From the NCBI GenBank assembly GCA_963663615.1, contig OY760517.1, positions 3,100,001-3,164,000 on the forward strand: a stretch of DNA of 64,000 nt, given 5' to 3'. The notes under the pieces were generated by a model that was not told the DNA's origin, did no database searches, and saw nothing but the letters and a program-made list of their open reading frames with translations. A program made the position numbers and the translations under genes. Below, piece by piece: positions 38,159 to 46,824 of this stretch (positions are counted from its first letter, which is position 1; the number at the start of each line of letters is the position of its first letter). The stretch is from G963663615 sp963663615 (GTDB taxonomy: Bacteria; Bacteroidota; Ignavibacteria; Ignavibacteriales; Melioribacteraceae).

Positions 38159-39308
38159 AAATTACCTCAATATCTCGCACCACTGCCCTGCGGGGGTTTG
38201 TAACAAGACATGGATCGGCATGAGCTTTCAACGCTAATTGTGGGATGAAAGACTTGCTAACCCCCACATTCTGCAACGTCTCAGTAACTCCGGTATCCAA
38301 CCTGAATTGTCTTAAACTGCTGAACAACTCCTTATTCTTCTCCCTGCTGGTTAACCCCTTTAACTTCGCACCGTATATTTTTGCTATCTTATTCATACGG
38401 TCAGAAGCGTTTTTATAATTATAATTAACCACATGCTCCAAAAGTAAAGCATTACATTGCCCGTGTGCCAAGTCAAGGTAACCACCCAAACTGTGAGACA
38501 TTGCATGAACTGCACCTAAACTGGCGTTGGAAAATGCCAAACCTGCCTGTAAACTGGCAAGCATCATGTTACCCCTGTAAACAAGATTATCAGGATGCTT
38601 GATAGATAACAGCAAATTATTCTTTATAAGCTTTATAGCTTCAATAGCATGCATATCAGTAAAATGCGAACTTGCATTAGAAACAAAAGCCTCAATTGCA
38701 TGCACCAGAGCATCAAGCCCGGTATGAGCCGTAAGCATGGGGTCCATCGAAACTATTGCTTTAGGATCTATAAGTGCAAGGTCAGGCACAACAGCTTTAC
38801 TTATTATAGCCTTCTTAACTTTCTCAATATCATCTTTAATAATACAGAATTGCGATACATCGGCAGATGAGCCTGCCGTAGTAGGAATACAAATGAGTGG
38901 TGGTATAGGTACGGTTACTCTATCAACACCTTCAAAATCCAGTATATGCCGGTTATTGGAAACAACAATCCCAATTCCTTTAGCACAATCGAGTACACTT
39001 CCGCCACCAACGGCAAGAATTACATTACTACCCGATATCTTGTATTCCTCTGATCCCTCCATTACTTCATTATCCCGGGGATTAGGAGAAACATTATCAA
39101 ATATGGTGCACTTCATTCCTTCAGACTGCATTTTATCAACCAGACTGTTAACCCACTCAAGTTCACGAACCACCTTGTCGGTAACAATAAAAACCTTTTT
39201 CGCTCCAAATTTCAAAAGATATTCTGCCGTAAGAGATATGGCGTCGTGCCCAAAAATAAACTCGGGTGCTACATATTTCCTTAATTCAAATCTATCTTTA
39301 GTTCCCAT
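38142..39308 (-). CDS. Iron-containing alcohol dehydrogenase
   Basis: 388 aa, group III metal-dependent dehydrogenase. The NAD-binding loop is AVGGGSVLDCAKGIG. The metal ligands lie in AHTGLDALVHAIEAF and AVHAMSHSLGGYLDLAHGQC (Asp and three His). It reduces aldehydes or oxidises alcohols; the substrate is unknown. I use the ATG at 39308; two TTG codons just upstream are alternatives. It leads the two-gene unit with the PAS kinase. Enzymes of this family also serve microcompartments, which may matter given the EutN gene 0.9 kb away on the other strand. Confidence 0.92.
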   Translation of the reverse strand: MGTKDRFELRKYVAPEFIFGHDAISLTAEYLLKFGAKKVFIVTDKVVRELEWVNSLVDKMQSEGMKCTIFDNVSPNPRDNEVMEGSEEYKISGSNVILAVGGGSVLDCAKGIGIVVSNNRHILDFEGVDRVTVPIPPLICIPTTAGSSADVSQFCIIKDDIEKVKKAIISKAVVPDLALIDPKAIVSMDPMLTAHTGLDALVHAIEAFVSNASSHFTDMHAIEAIKLIKNNLLLSIKHPDNLVYRGNMMLASLQAGLAFSNASLGAVHAMSHSLGGYLDLAHGQCNALLLEHVVNYNYKNASDRMNKIAKIYGAKLKGLTSREKNKELFSSLRQFRLDTGVTETLQNVGVSKSFIPQLALKAHADPCLVTNPRRAVVRDIEVIYEEAL

Positions 39309-39583
39309 AATGCAATCCACATTCAACAAATAATTATCGAACTTACAGCCTAAATATTAAAAATTTTATTAATATGCACCCATATTTTTCGACTAAATAT
39401 TGTTTTCGCAAGATAAATCGTAAAATAGGGTACTGTTTTTTCCCCATTAATAATTTTGATAAATTTATTTTTCTCAATATATTTTCGCTACACAATTTCA
39501 CAATTAAAATTTTTCGGAGGCTATTTAGGAACAATTCTACGGTATTTAATTATTATCTTTAACCATTTTTACAGGAGTATAAA

Positions 39584-39835
39584 ATGAAATACCCTGAAAT
39601 TAATACCGCTATGAATCCGTTAGCCGACTTAATAAGTGATGACATCTTTTCCTTACTTAGTGAAAGGGGACTTATTAACGAAAAATCCGTTCGCGACTAT
39701 CAAATCCGTCAAAAATTTAAGGTTATGCGTGCAAATAAAGTTCGTGCCGCTGAAGCCATCGACTCACTCAGAAAAGAATATCCATATCTGCAATTCGATA
39801 CTATTAGAAAGATTGTGTACCAGATTAATCGATAA
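39584..39835 (+). CDS. Small hypothetical protein
   Basis: 83 aa, no family recognised. Mostly helical and charged (SLLSERGLINEKSVRDYQIR, RANKVRAAEAIDSLRKEYPY), with a spacing that could suit a small helix-turn-helix protein. A clear AGGAG lies seven bases before the ATG, so it is probably translated. The 275-base spacer before it (39309-39583) is AT-rich with nothing else visible. First gene on the plus strand before the EutN-dprA group. Confidence 0.65.
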   Translation: MKYPEINTAMNPLADLISDDIFSLLSERGLINEKSVRDYQIRQKFKVMRANKVRAAEAIDSLRKEYPYLQFDTIRKIVYQINR

Positions 39836-39843
39836 AATTACTC

Positions 39844-39872
39844 TTGACAATTACTAACACATAACATATCTT
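39844..39872 (+). promoter_or_regulatory. Strong sigma70-type promoter
   Basis: TTGACA (39844-39849), 17 bases, then TATCTT (39867-39872). It lies nine bases after the preceding stop codon. Transcription should start near 39879. Confidence 0.65.
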
Positions 39873-39878
39873 TATACT

Positions 39879-39943
39879 TGAAATAGAGTATTATCTATTT
39901 TTTCTTTTGCCCAGTGTATCCCCCCAACGCTGGGCTGTTTTTT
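39879..39943 (+). ncRNA. Candidate small RNA (or attenuator leader) of about 65 nt
   Basis: Promoter and terminator frame a segment too short to code. Its main structure is an 8-bp stem GCCCAGTG/CGCTGGGC (39909-39916 with 39928-39935) and an 11-base loop UAUCCCCCCAA. The unpaired C-run could pair with GG-rich Shine-Dalgarno sequences, as C-rich-loop small RNAs do in other bacteria. Alternatively it is a leader that attenuates the operon starting at 39962. No known RNA family recognised. Confidence 0.45.
39909..39943 (+). terminator. Terminator with C-rich loop
   Basis: Eight-base stem (one G-T pair) followed by TGTTTTTTG. It sits 18 bases before the ATG of the next gene. Confidence 0.75.
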
Positions 39944-39961
39944 GTTAAGTTAGGAGATACA

Positions 39962-40225
39962 ATGGCTAAATCTAAAAGACGCAATATTCAAAACTCTGTT
40001 AAAAAAGCTTCGCCTTTTGTTAACTACTGGACTACAAAAAACTTTGTTTTGCTTTTTGCCGGACTCGCAGTTGTTTTACTTGGCTTTATTCTAATGGCTC
40101 AAGGTCCATGGGATAATCCGCTTTCTTTAACTGTTTCTCCACTTGTATTACTTGTTGCGTATCTTGTTATTATTCCTGCGGCTATACTTTTTAGCGGTAA
40201 AAAACAAAAAGAAGAAGACGTCTAA
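39962..40225 (+). CDS. Small membrane protein, DUF3098-like
   Basis: 87 aa. Start at the ATG at 39962 behind AGGAG; the frame upstream passes through the terminator and is not used. A basic N-terminus (MAKSKRRNIQNSVKKAS) is followed by two hydrophobic helices (about 27-46 and 55-78) and a charged end KKQKEEDV. The pattern resembles the DUF3098 membrane proteins of Bacteroidetes and relatives; role unknown. Its stop overlaps the next start by one base (TAATG). Confidence 0.7.
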   Translation: MAKSKRRNIQNSVKKASPFVNYWTTKNFVLLFAGLAVVLLGFILMAQGPWDNPLSLTVSPLVLLVAYLVIIPAAILFSGKKQKEEDV

Positions 40226-40500
40226 TGTTTCTGGCAAAAGTAACAGGGAACGTAGTTGCTACTCAAAAAAACAACTACCTCGTTGGTCACAAGTTACTTA
40301 TTGTTAGAGAAATTAACCTTGATGGCAGCTTTATAAGCGAAGAGGATATGGTTGCCATCGATCAGGTGGATTCAGGTATTGGAGACACCGTTATTGCAGT
40401 GCAGGAAGGTGATGCAGTTCAACAAATTCTTAACGACCTTAACGCACCTATTCATACCATGATTATTGGCGTTGTGGACGATATAGACTTACACGAATAA
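40225..40500 (+). CDS. EutN/CcmL-family microcompartment vertex protein
   Basis: 91 aa, the normal length of the pentamer that caps the vertices of bacterial microcompartments and carboxysomes. MFLAKVTGNVVATQKNNYLV, GHKLLIVREINLDG and the C-terminal PIHTMIIGVVDDIDL match the family from end to end. No BMC-domain hexamer, encapsulated dehydrogenase or cofactor recycling cluster is adjacent. The gene is tightly coupled to a membrane protein upstream and lies 13 bases before dprA. It may serve a compartment encoded elsewhere or have another use. Confidence 0.9.
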   Translation: MFLAKVTGNVVATQKNNYLVGHKLLIVREINLDGSFISEEDMVAIDQVDSGIGDTVIAVQEGDAVQQILNDLNAPIHTMIIGVVDDIDLHE

Positions 40501-40513
40501 CCGTAAATACATT

Positions 40514-41632
40514 TTGGATAGTGATAAATACTATAACTACCTTATTCTTAAGGCTTTACTTTCTACTGAAGGTATAGGGAGCAAAAGAGTTTTTGCCCTG
40601 CTTTCCGCATTCGGAAATCCGGATAATATTGCCCGCGTTTCCGCTTCTGAACTTCAGAAACTTAGGGGTATCGATTCAAATATTGCCCAACGCATAACAA
40701 CAACATTCGCAAATCTTGCCACTATTGAAAAAGAAATAAAACTTGAAGTTAATAAATTAAAAGAAATTAACGCCGGCATTATCACTTTCCTCGATCCCGA
40801 GTACCCTAATGAGCTGAAAAACATATACGATCCCCCGGTTATCCTTTATTACCTCGGAGATATTAACCTCGCTTCCGAACCTGCCCTCGCTGTTGTTGGT
40901 ACTCGCATGGCTTCAAACTACGGCAAAGTTATGGCTCAAAAAATTGCAGCCGATCTTTCTGCAAATAACCTCATGATTGTTAGCGGTCTTGCCCGCGGTA
41001 TTGATACCATTGCTCATCGGGCTGCAATTGAAGCTAAAGGCAAAACTATTGCTGTTACCGGTTCAGGTCTGGATGTTGTTTATCCCGGTGAAAACAAGTA
41101 CCTTTACGCAAGTATTGCCAGAGACGGACTAATACTTACCGAATTCCCCCTTGGTACTAAGCCTGACGCTCCAAATTTCCCTAAACGCAACAGAATAATA
41201 TCTGGGCTTTCGCTTGGTACGCTGGTAATAGAGACTCGTAAAAACGGTGGTGCCATGCAAACGGCTGCCTTCGCACTCGATCAAAACCGTGAAGTGTTTG
41301 CCTTACCTGGTAATGCTAACTCGGAAATGAGTGACGGAACTAATATGCTTATACAAAAAGGGGAAGCTAAGTTGGTAATGAATGCCGATGATGTTATTGT
41401 CGAATTTCAAAATATTCTCGATACTGCTCGCAAAGTTAAAACTACCCCCGATATTACATTAAACTTGTTTGAGCAACAAATATACGATCAGATTGAACTT
41501 AACCCTGTTCATATTGATACTATCTCGGCAAACTCGGGTATCTCTACATCCGAATGCCTAATTCATCTGTTAAATCTTGAATTTGGTGGTGTGATTAAAC
41601 AATTGCCAGGTAAATACTTTATCCGGATTTAA
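40514..41632 (+). CDS. dprA: DNA-processing protein DprA
   Basis: 372 aa. Loads RecA on incoming single-stranded DNA during transformation. N-terminal helix-hairpin-helix part, then the Rossmann-like core with VVGTRMASNYGK, IVSGLARGIDTIAHRAA, GSGLDVVYPGEN, FPKRNRIISGLS and a C-terminal winged-helix region. No ATG fits; the TTG at 40514 gives MDSDKYYNYL 13 bases after eutN. It converges on rarA with a four-base overlap. Confidence 0.95.
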   Translation: MDSDKYYNYLILKALLSTEGIGSKRVFALLSAFGNPDNIARVSASELQKLRGIDSNIAQRITTTFANLATIEKEIKLEVNKLKEINAGIITFLDPEYPNELKNIYDPPVILYYLGDINLASEPALAVVGTRMASNYGKVMAQKIAADLSANNLMIVSGLARGIDTIAHRAAIEAKGKTIAVTGSGLDVVYPGENKYLYASIARDGLILTEFPLGTKPDAPNFPKRNRIISGLSLGTLVIETRKNGGAMQTAAFALDQNREVFALPGNANSEMSDGTNMLIQKGEAKLVMNADDVIVEFQNILDTARKVKTTPDITLNLFEQQIYDQIELNPVHIDTISANSGISTSECLIHLLNLEFGGVIKQLPGKYFIRI

Positions 41633-42921
41633 TAACGCTTGAATCCATTCCAGATAAAACTAAGATAATCCTTAAGCTTCTTCTCCTGTCCGTTTGCAGT
41701 AGGAAAATAATACTGCTTCCCTTTCATTTCTTCAGGCATGTAATTCGCTTCGGTAAAATTGTTCTCAAAATCATGTGGATATTTATAGTTTTTACCGTAC
41801 CCCAGATTTTTCATCAATTTGGTAGGTGCATTTCTTAAATTCATAGGAACATTATAAAGCGGCTTCTTCATTACATCATCCTGAGCTTTACCAATTCCTA
41901 TATATGAAGCATTACTCTTAGGTTGAGAAGCCAGGTAAGTAGCACACTGTGCAAGAATTATACGTCCCTCCGGCATACCAATCTTCTCAACAGCACCAAA
42001 CGCAGCCTCAGCCAATACAAGTCCGTTAGGAGATGCATTACCAATATCCTCCGAAGCAAGTATTATCATCCGGCGTGCAATAAACAACGGGTCTTCTCCC
42101 CCCTCAAGCATGCGTGCAAGCCAATACAAAGCTGCATCAGGATCGCTACCCCTAACACTCTTTATAAATGCTGATATAAGATTATAGTGTTCTTCACCCC
42201 CCTTGTCGAAATTTATGTTTTTCTGTTGTATTACTTCTTCAAGCAGGTTCCTGTTAATAGTAATCTCATCAGCTGCTGCCTCAAGAGCAACTGCCGATTC
42301 CATTACATTCAACATAACCCGGGCATCCCCACCCGATATATATACAAGGAAATCGCGATCAACCTCTGTAATATTGAACTGCTTTAGATAAGCATCCTTC
42401 TCAAGAGCAGTATCAATTATTTTGTTCAGATCAGCTTCGGTTAATTCTTCAAGAACATAAATACGCACACGAGAACGCAAGGCTGGAATAACTTCAAACG
42501 ATGGATTTTCTGTAGTGGCACCAATAAGTATTATCTCGCCCGACTCAACTGATGATAACAACGCATCTTGCTGAGCCTTGTTAAAACGATGAATTTCATC
42601 TATAAAGAGGCAGGTTTTTCTATGATACTCAAGGTTAACCCTGGCTTTTTCAATTATGGCTCTAACATCCTTAACCCCAGATGACACGGCATTGATCTGA
42701 TAAAAATCGCTTCCAGTTTTGTTTGCAATTATTCTTGCCAAAGTAGTTTTACCAGTTCCGGGTAAACCCCATAAAATAAAAGAGCTAAGCGAATCATTTT
42801 CAATCATGCGTCTTAGGGGTCGTCCTTTGCCAACAAGCTTCTCCTGACCAAAAAAGCCATCAAGAGATTGCGGTCGTATCCTTTCGGCTAACGGAGTTAT
42901 CGGTTTTTCTGCTATTGCCAT
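41629..42921 (-). CDS. rarA: Replication-associated recombination protein A
   Basis: 430 aa AAA+ ATPase related to the clamp loader, acting at stalled forks. N-terminal RPQSLDGFFGQEKLVG, Walker A GLPGTGKTTLARI, Walker B CLFIDEIHRFNKAQQDALL, sensor GATTENPSFEV, then the MgsA C-terminal domain (ASEDIGNASP and the terminal KYPHDFENNFTEANYMPEEM region). ATG start. Last gene of the minus-strand unit running from 49230. Confidence 0.96.
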   Translation of the reverse strand: MAIAEKPITPLAERIRPQSLDGFFGQEKLVGKGRPLRRMIENDSLSSFILWGLPGTGKTTLARIIANKTGSDFYQINAVSSGVKDVRAIIEKARVNLEYHRKTCLFIDEIHRFNKAQQDALLSSVESGEIILIGATTENPSFEVIPALRSRVRIYVLEELTEADLNKIIDTALEKDAYLKQFNITEVDRDFLVYISGGDARVMLNVMESAVALEAAADEITINRNLLEEVIQQKNINFDKGGEEHYNLISAFIKSVRGSDPDAALYWLARMLEGGEDPLFIARRMIILASEDIGNASPNGLVLAEAAFGAVEKIGMPEGRIILAQCATYLASQPKSNASYIGIGKAQDDVMKKPLYNVPMNLRNAPTKLMKNLGYGKNYKYPHDFENNFTEANYMPEEMKGKQYYFPTANGQEKKLKDYLSFIWNGFKRY

Positions 42922-42929
42922 ACTACTCC

Positions 42930-43220
42930 CTATTTCTCCTCAATCTCAAAACCTTCCTCGTTCCTACCCTTCATCATATACTCTTCACGTGCAACCTTTT
43001 CAATCTTGGCTTTATTACTCTTCAGGGAATCAATTTCAGCCTTTAGAGCCTTTACCTTGCCACGTTCTGCTTCCAGTTGCTCCCTCAAAATATCAACATC
43101 ACCTTTAAGGTTTAAATACTCTTTCAGCCCGCCATCAGTAAAATAGACGAAGAAAAATATTGCCAGAAAAAAACCTACAGCAAGTCCCAATTTAACCATT
43201 CGGCTCTTAAAAAAATCCAT
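42930..43220 (-). CDS. ftsB: Septum formation initiator FtsB/DivIC
   Basis: 96 aa bitopic membrane protein of the divisome. A short cytoplasmic N-terminus, one helix (about 10-28) and a coiled coil (about 35-75, heptads in DILREQLEAERGKVKALKAE) ending in AREEYMMKGRNEEGF, the usual FtsB/DivIC finish. Its ATG shares one base with the ddl stop. A cell-wall precursor enzyme coupled to a division protein is a sensible pairing. Confidence 0.88.
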   Translation of the reverse strand: MDFFKSRMVKLGLAVGFFLAIFFFVYFTDGGLKEYLNLKGDVDILREQLEAERGKVKALKAEIDSLKSNKAKIEKVAREEYMMKGRNEEGFEIEEK

Positions 43221-44206
43221 TATATCGAATTCCTGACAATAGTATTAATCATTTCATTGAAGGAATAACCGGCAGCTTTTGCCATTTTGGGTAAAAGACT
43301 ATGGTTGGTTAATCCGGGTAAGGTATTAACTTCCAGACAAAATGCCTCATTTTGGGCATTCAGTTTAAAATCAACCCTGCCGTAGTTTTTGCACTCAACA
43401 GCATGGTAAGCCTTTAATGCCTGCTCCTGAATATGCTCTGTAAGTTCCTCTGGTAATTTAGCCGGAACCTCATACTCACTCATTCCATCCGTATATTTAC
43501 ATTCGTAATCATATATTCTGTGCTTTGGTTTAATTTCGATAAGTGGAAGAGGTTTTCCGTTTATTATACCAACCTCAATTTCCCTTCCCTCAATAAACTC
43601 TTCAATCATTACACTATCGGAATATTTACCCGCTGTAAATAGTGCGTGGGCAACATCTTCGCTTTTTTCACAAATACTTAGCCCAATTGTTGAACCCTGG
43701 TTATTTGGTTTAATAATGCATGGGTATTTAATCCAGCTTTCAATAGTATTGAGCAATACATTTATATTATTCTTATCCTGCTCAAAAATTGTCCATCTTG
43801 CAGTGTTTACACCAACATGCTTAAACAAAATTTTAGAAACATTTTTATCCATTGCAATTGAGCTAGCCATTACTCCGGCACCTGTGTATTTTATCCCCTT
43901 TAGATCAAATAATGCCTGAATCCTGCCATCTTCACCCCACTCACCATGCAAAGCATTAAACACAAGATCAACATCATCAAACAAATCGCTTTCAACACAC
44001 GAAAGATATCCACCGGCACAAACTTTATCGCTATAGGTTCCGTTAAAAAAGTCCCCAATCTTTTCCGGTTGGCGTTTACCCAACCCCGGATCAACTAATC
44101 TTGTATCATAACCTAACTCAACAAGGGCATTATAAACAGCCTTACCTGATTCGCAACTAACCTCACGTTCGGGAGAGGCTCCACCCACTAAAACAGCAAT
44201 TTTCAT
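43220..44206 (-). CDS. ddl: D-alanine--D-alanine ligase
   Basis: 328 aa ATP-grasp enzyme of peptidoglycan synthesis. Signature GGASPEREVSCESG, then HGEWGEDGRIQALFDLKGIKY, ATP-binding PCIIKPNNQGSTIGLS, and RVDFKLN...CLEVNTLPGLT near the C-terminus. Start ATG 44206. It lies nine bases after the class II aldolase gene. Confidence 0.97.
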   Translation of the reverse strand: MKIAVLVGGASPEREVSCESGKAVYNALVELGYDTRLVDPGLGKRQPEKIGDFFNGTYSDKVCAGGYLSCVESDLFDDVDLVFNALHGEWGEDGRIQALFDLKGIKYTGAGVMASSIAMDKNVSKILFKHVGVNTARWTIFEQDKNNINVLLNTIESWIKYPCIIKPNNQGSTIGLSICEKSEDVAHALFTAGKYSDSVMIEEFIEGREIEVGIINGKPLPLIEIKPKHRIYDYECKYTDGMSEYEVPAKLPEELTEHIQEQALKAYHAVECKNYGRVDFKLNAQNEAFCLEVNTLPGLTNHSLLPKMAKAAGYSFNEMINTIVRNSI

Positions 44207-44215
44207 TTTATTCCG

Positions 44216-44869
44216 TTAATATTTATTTCGTTTATCAATTCTCAAACCGTAAGTGCTTTCTGCAATATCATACAACTCCTGCAATTCGGAAGGTGATAAA
44301 GCTCTTAAAGAGCCAACACTTTTAGCAATACAGTAACTTTTGGCAGCATGTTCCAGCTTTTCCATTTTATAATATGCATCCTTAAGATTTTTACCAACCG
44401 ATACAGCTCCGTGATTTTGCAATAAAAACACATTAGCATACTCTATATATGGTAACATGGATTCAGGTAACGCTTCGGTTGAAGGAGTGGCATAACTACA
44501 TAGTGGTATTTTCCCCAAAGTAAGAACAACCTCCGGGAAAACGGGTACTTCAAATCCTATTGTTGAAGCCAATGCTGTTGAATATACTGGATGACAATGT
44601 ACAACCGAATTTATTTCGGGACGGTTGCTATAAACCAGTAAATGAATTTTAACCTCGGTAGAAACCTTTCCGCTACCTTCAATCAGCTTGCCATCCATAT
44701 CGCAAACAACAAGATCCTGCTCGGTTAGTTCACCTTTGTTTTTTCCTGAGGGAGTAACTAAAATCTTTTCCGAATCAAGTCTTACAGAAATATTGCCATC
44801 ATACGCAGCCACAAACTCTTTTTCATATAGCTTATTGCAAATATTTACAAATTCCTTTTTCATCGGCAT
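44216..44869 (-). CDS. Class II aldolase/adducin family protein
   Basis: 217 aa zinc-dependent aldolase/epimerase fold. AYDGNISVRL, VTPSGKNKGEL, the zinc histidines in VVHCHPVYSTA and LLQNHGAVSVG, and the catalytic glutamate in VFPEVVLTL are visible. Members include fuculose-phosphate aldolase, ribulose-5-phosphate epimerase and methylthioribulose-phosphate dehydratase; the substrate here is open. ATG 44869 is favoured over the one at 44863 because GAGGAG lies 11 bases upstream. It overlaps the dehydrogenase gene upstream. Confidence 0.88.
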   Translation of the reverse strand: MPMKKEFVNICNKLYEKEFVAAYDGNISVRLDSEKILVTPSGKNKGELTEQDLVVCDMDGKLIEGSGKVSTEVKIHLLVYSNRPEINSVVHCHPVYSTALASTIGFEVPVFPEVVLTLGKIPLCSYATPSTEALPESMLPYIEYANVFLLQNHGAVSVGKNLKDAYYKMEKLEHAAKSYCIAKSVGSLRALSPSELQELYDIAESTYGLRIDKRNKY

Positions 44870-45840
44870 TGTTTTTCAAACTCCTCAATCAACTCCATAT
44901 TTCTTAACGCATCCATACCGGTTACAAGAGGCTCCCTGTTTTCAAGGATAGCATTCTGGAATTCATACGTTAAATAGGGAACCTTGGCAGCCCTGCGTCT
45001 AAATGTTTTTTTCATCTCGCGATCAATATTAATTACCAGCTTACCAAGTCCCTTTTCACGGGCAATAAAATTTTCGATAGAAATGCCACCATTATGACCC
45101 AAAATATCAATACGGTTAAAACCTTTGCGGGCATTAAATGAAACATTAAAGTAACCATTTGCTCCCGAATCAAACTGTACAACTCCGGCTGCATGATCAT
45201 CAACATCACTTTTGTATATCTGGTTACCCATAAAACCTTTTATGCTGGTAATATCACCACCAAGGTAAAGCATAAGGTCAATCATGTGGGTCCCAATATC
45301 TCTTAAAGCACCCCCACCACTTAATTTCTTGTTAAACCTGAAGTTATCGTTAGGAGCATAATTGGTATTAAAGGTAGCAGAAATATTAACAAGCTTTCCA
45401 ATAACATCCTTGTTTATCAGCTCTTTACTTTTCTGAATAAGGGGGTGCACACGCATTACATAATTGGAGGATAATTTAACACCATGTTTTTTACAGACAT
45501 CTACCATTTCTTTTGCCTGTTTTGCTGTAATAGCTAATGGCTTTTCGCATAAAATATGCTTGCCTGCTTTTGCGGCTTCAATTACCTGCCAGTAATGATC
45601 CGAGTTTTTACTGCCAATATACAATGCATCAAAATCGGAGGCTAAAAACTTCTTAAAATCATCAAATGCATATTTCCCGGAAAATTGATTATTCAGCTGT
45701 TTTGCACGCTTAATATCACTACTATATATTGATACAAACTCAGATTTTTTTAGAGTTTTTAATCCGGGAAGGAACGTCTTCTCGGTATATCTGCCGCAAC
45801 CGGCAACCCCCCATTGTAATCTGATAGCTCGTTTCGCCAT
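44860..45840 (-). CDS. Gfo/Idh/MocA-family oxidoreductase
   Basis: 326 aa NAD(P)-dependent sugar or inositol dehydrogenase type protein. Rossmann fold at the N-terminus (RLQWGVAGCGRYTEKTFLPG), family motif LCEKPLAITAKQAKEM, and the C-terminal GGALRDIGTHMIDLMLYLGG with the catalytic histidine region. Substrate unknown. ATG 45840, 14 bases after metF. Overlap with the aldolase gene suggests the two enzymes share a carbohydrate-like substrate. Confidence 0.9.
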   Translation of the reverse strand: MAKRAIRLQWGVAGCGRYTEKTFLPGLKTLKKSEFVSIYSSDIKRAKQLNNQFSGKYAFDDFKKFLASDFDALYIGSKNSDHYWQVIEAAKAGKHILCEKPLAITAKQAKEMVDVCKKHGVKLSSNYVMRVHPLIQKSKELINKDVIGKLVNISATFNTNYAPNDNFRFNKKLSGGGALRDIGTHMIDLMLYLGGDITSIKGFMGNQIYKSDVDDHAAGVVQFDSGANGYFNVSFNARKGFNRIDILGHNGGISIENFIAREKGLGKLVINIDREMKKTFRRRAAKVPYLTYEFQNAILENREPLVTGMDALRNMELIEEFEKQCR

Positions 45841-45854
45841 ATTAACTCCAGCAT

Positions 45855-46805
45855 TTATAATAGTTTATCTAACAATCGCTTAATTGGTTTGGAATTTTGC
45901 ATAATATAAAAATGTATTGCAGGGGCACCATTATTCATTAACTCTTCAGCCTGTTTCATTGCCCAGTTACAGCCAACTTCAAGAACGTGTTCATTTTTAG
46001 CTTCCATTACTTCACCAACCAGATCGTCTGGTAAATCAAGATAAAAATTCTTTGGTATGCTTGTAATCTGCTTTTTATTGGTAATCATTTTTAAACCCGG
46101 TATAATGGGTACATTAATACCGGCATCCTTGCAAGCTTTTAAATAATCAAAATATTTTTGGTTATCAAAGAACATCTGGGTTACTATATAATCGGCACCG
46201 GCATCAACCTTGGCTTTGGTATGCAAAATATCAGTTTTGAGATTTGGAGCCTCAAAATGCTTTTCAGGGTAGCCTCCAACACCAATACAAAAGTTTGTTG
46301 GTTTTGCATCAAGAAGATCCTCTTCAAGGTAAATACCCTTGTTAATTCCGGAAATCTGACTAACAAGATCAGCAGCATACCGGTTAATGCTTCTTCCAAA
46401 CTTTAACGGTTTGTTAAACCCGCTTTCATCCCCGCGAATTGCCAGCACATTATCAATTCTAAGAAAATGAAGCTCAATCATAAAATCTTCGGTCTCCTCC
46501 TTGGTAAAACCCTGGCATATTACATGAGGTACTGCATCAATATGATACTTATTCTGGATAAGGGCACATATTCCCAGCGTACCAGGTCGCTTGCGCTTTA
46601 TTCGCATCTTATATTCACCGGATGCAGTTTCTTCATAAGCTACTTCTGCTGCATGACTCGTAATATCAATAAACGGCGGATTATACTTAACAATCACTTC
46701 CAGTAATTCCAAAAGCTGGTTAATATCTCCACCTCTTTTAGGTGGAATAATTTCAAAACTTATTAGCGGCTCATTTGCCTTTTCCAGATGCTCAATAACT
46801 TTCAT
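45855..46805 (-). CDS. metF: Methylenetetrahydrofolate reductase
   Basis: 316 aa flavoenzyme of the C1/methionine pathway reducing methylene-THF to methyl-THF. The N-terminal catalytic glutamate lies in SFEIIPPKRGGDI; LAIRGDE, ADLVSQISG, GADYIVTQMFFDNQKYFDYL and PIIPGLKMITNKKQ are all family motifs. No C-terminal regulatory domain, as usual in bacteria. ATG start. It sits 19 bases after the acylase gene. Confidence 0.96.
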   Translation of the reverse strand: MKVIEHLEKANEPLISFEIIPPKRGGDINQLLELLEVIVKYNPPFIDITSHAAEVAYEETASGEYKMRIKRKRPGTLGICALIQNKYHIDAVPHVICQGFTKEETEDFMIELHFLRIDNVLAIRGDESGFNKPLKFGRSINRYAADLVSQISGINKGIYLEEDLLDAKPTNFCIGVGGYPEKHFEAPNLKTDILHTKAKVDAGADYIVTQMFFDNQKYFDYLKACKDAGINVPIIPGLKMITNKKQITSIPKNFYLDLPDDLVGEVMEAKNEHVLEVGCNWAMKQAEELMNNGAPAIHFYIMQNSKPIKRLLDKLL

Positions 46806-46824
46806 AGCAATACCATCTATTTTT

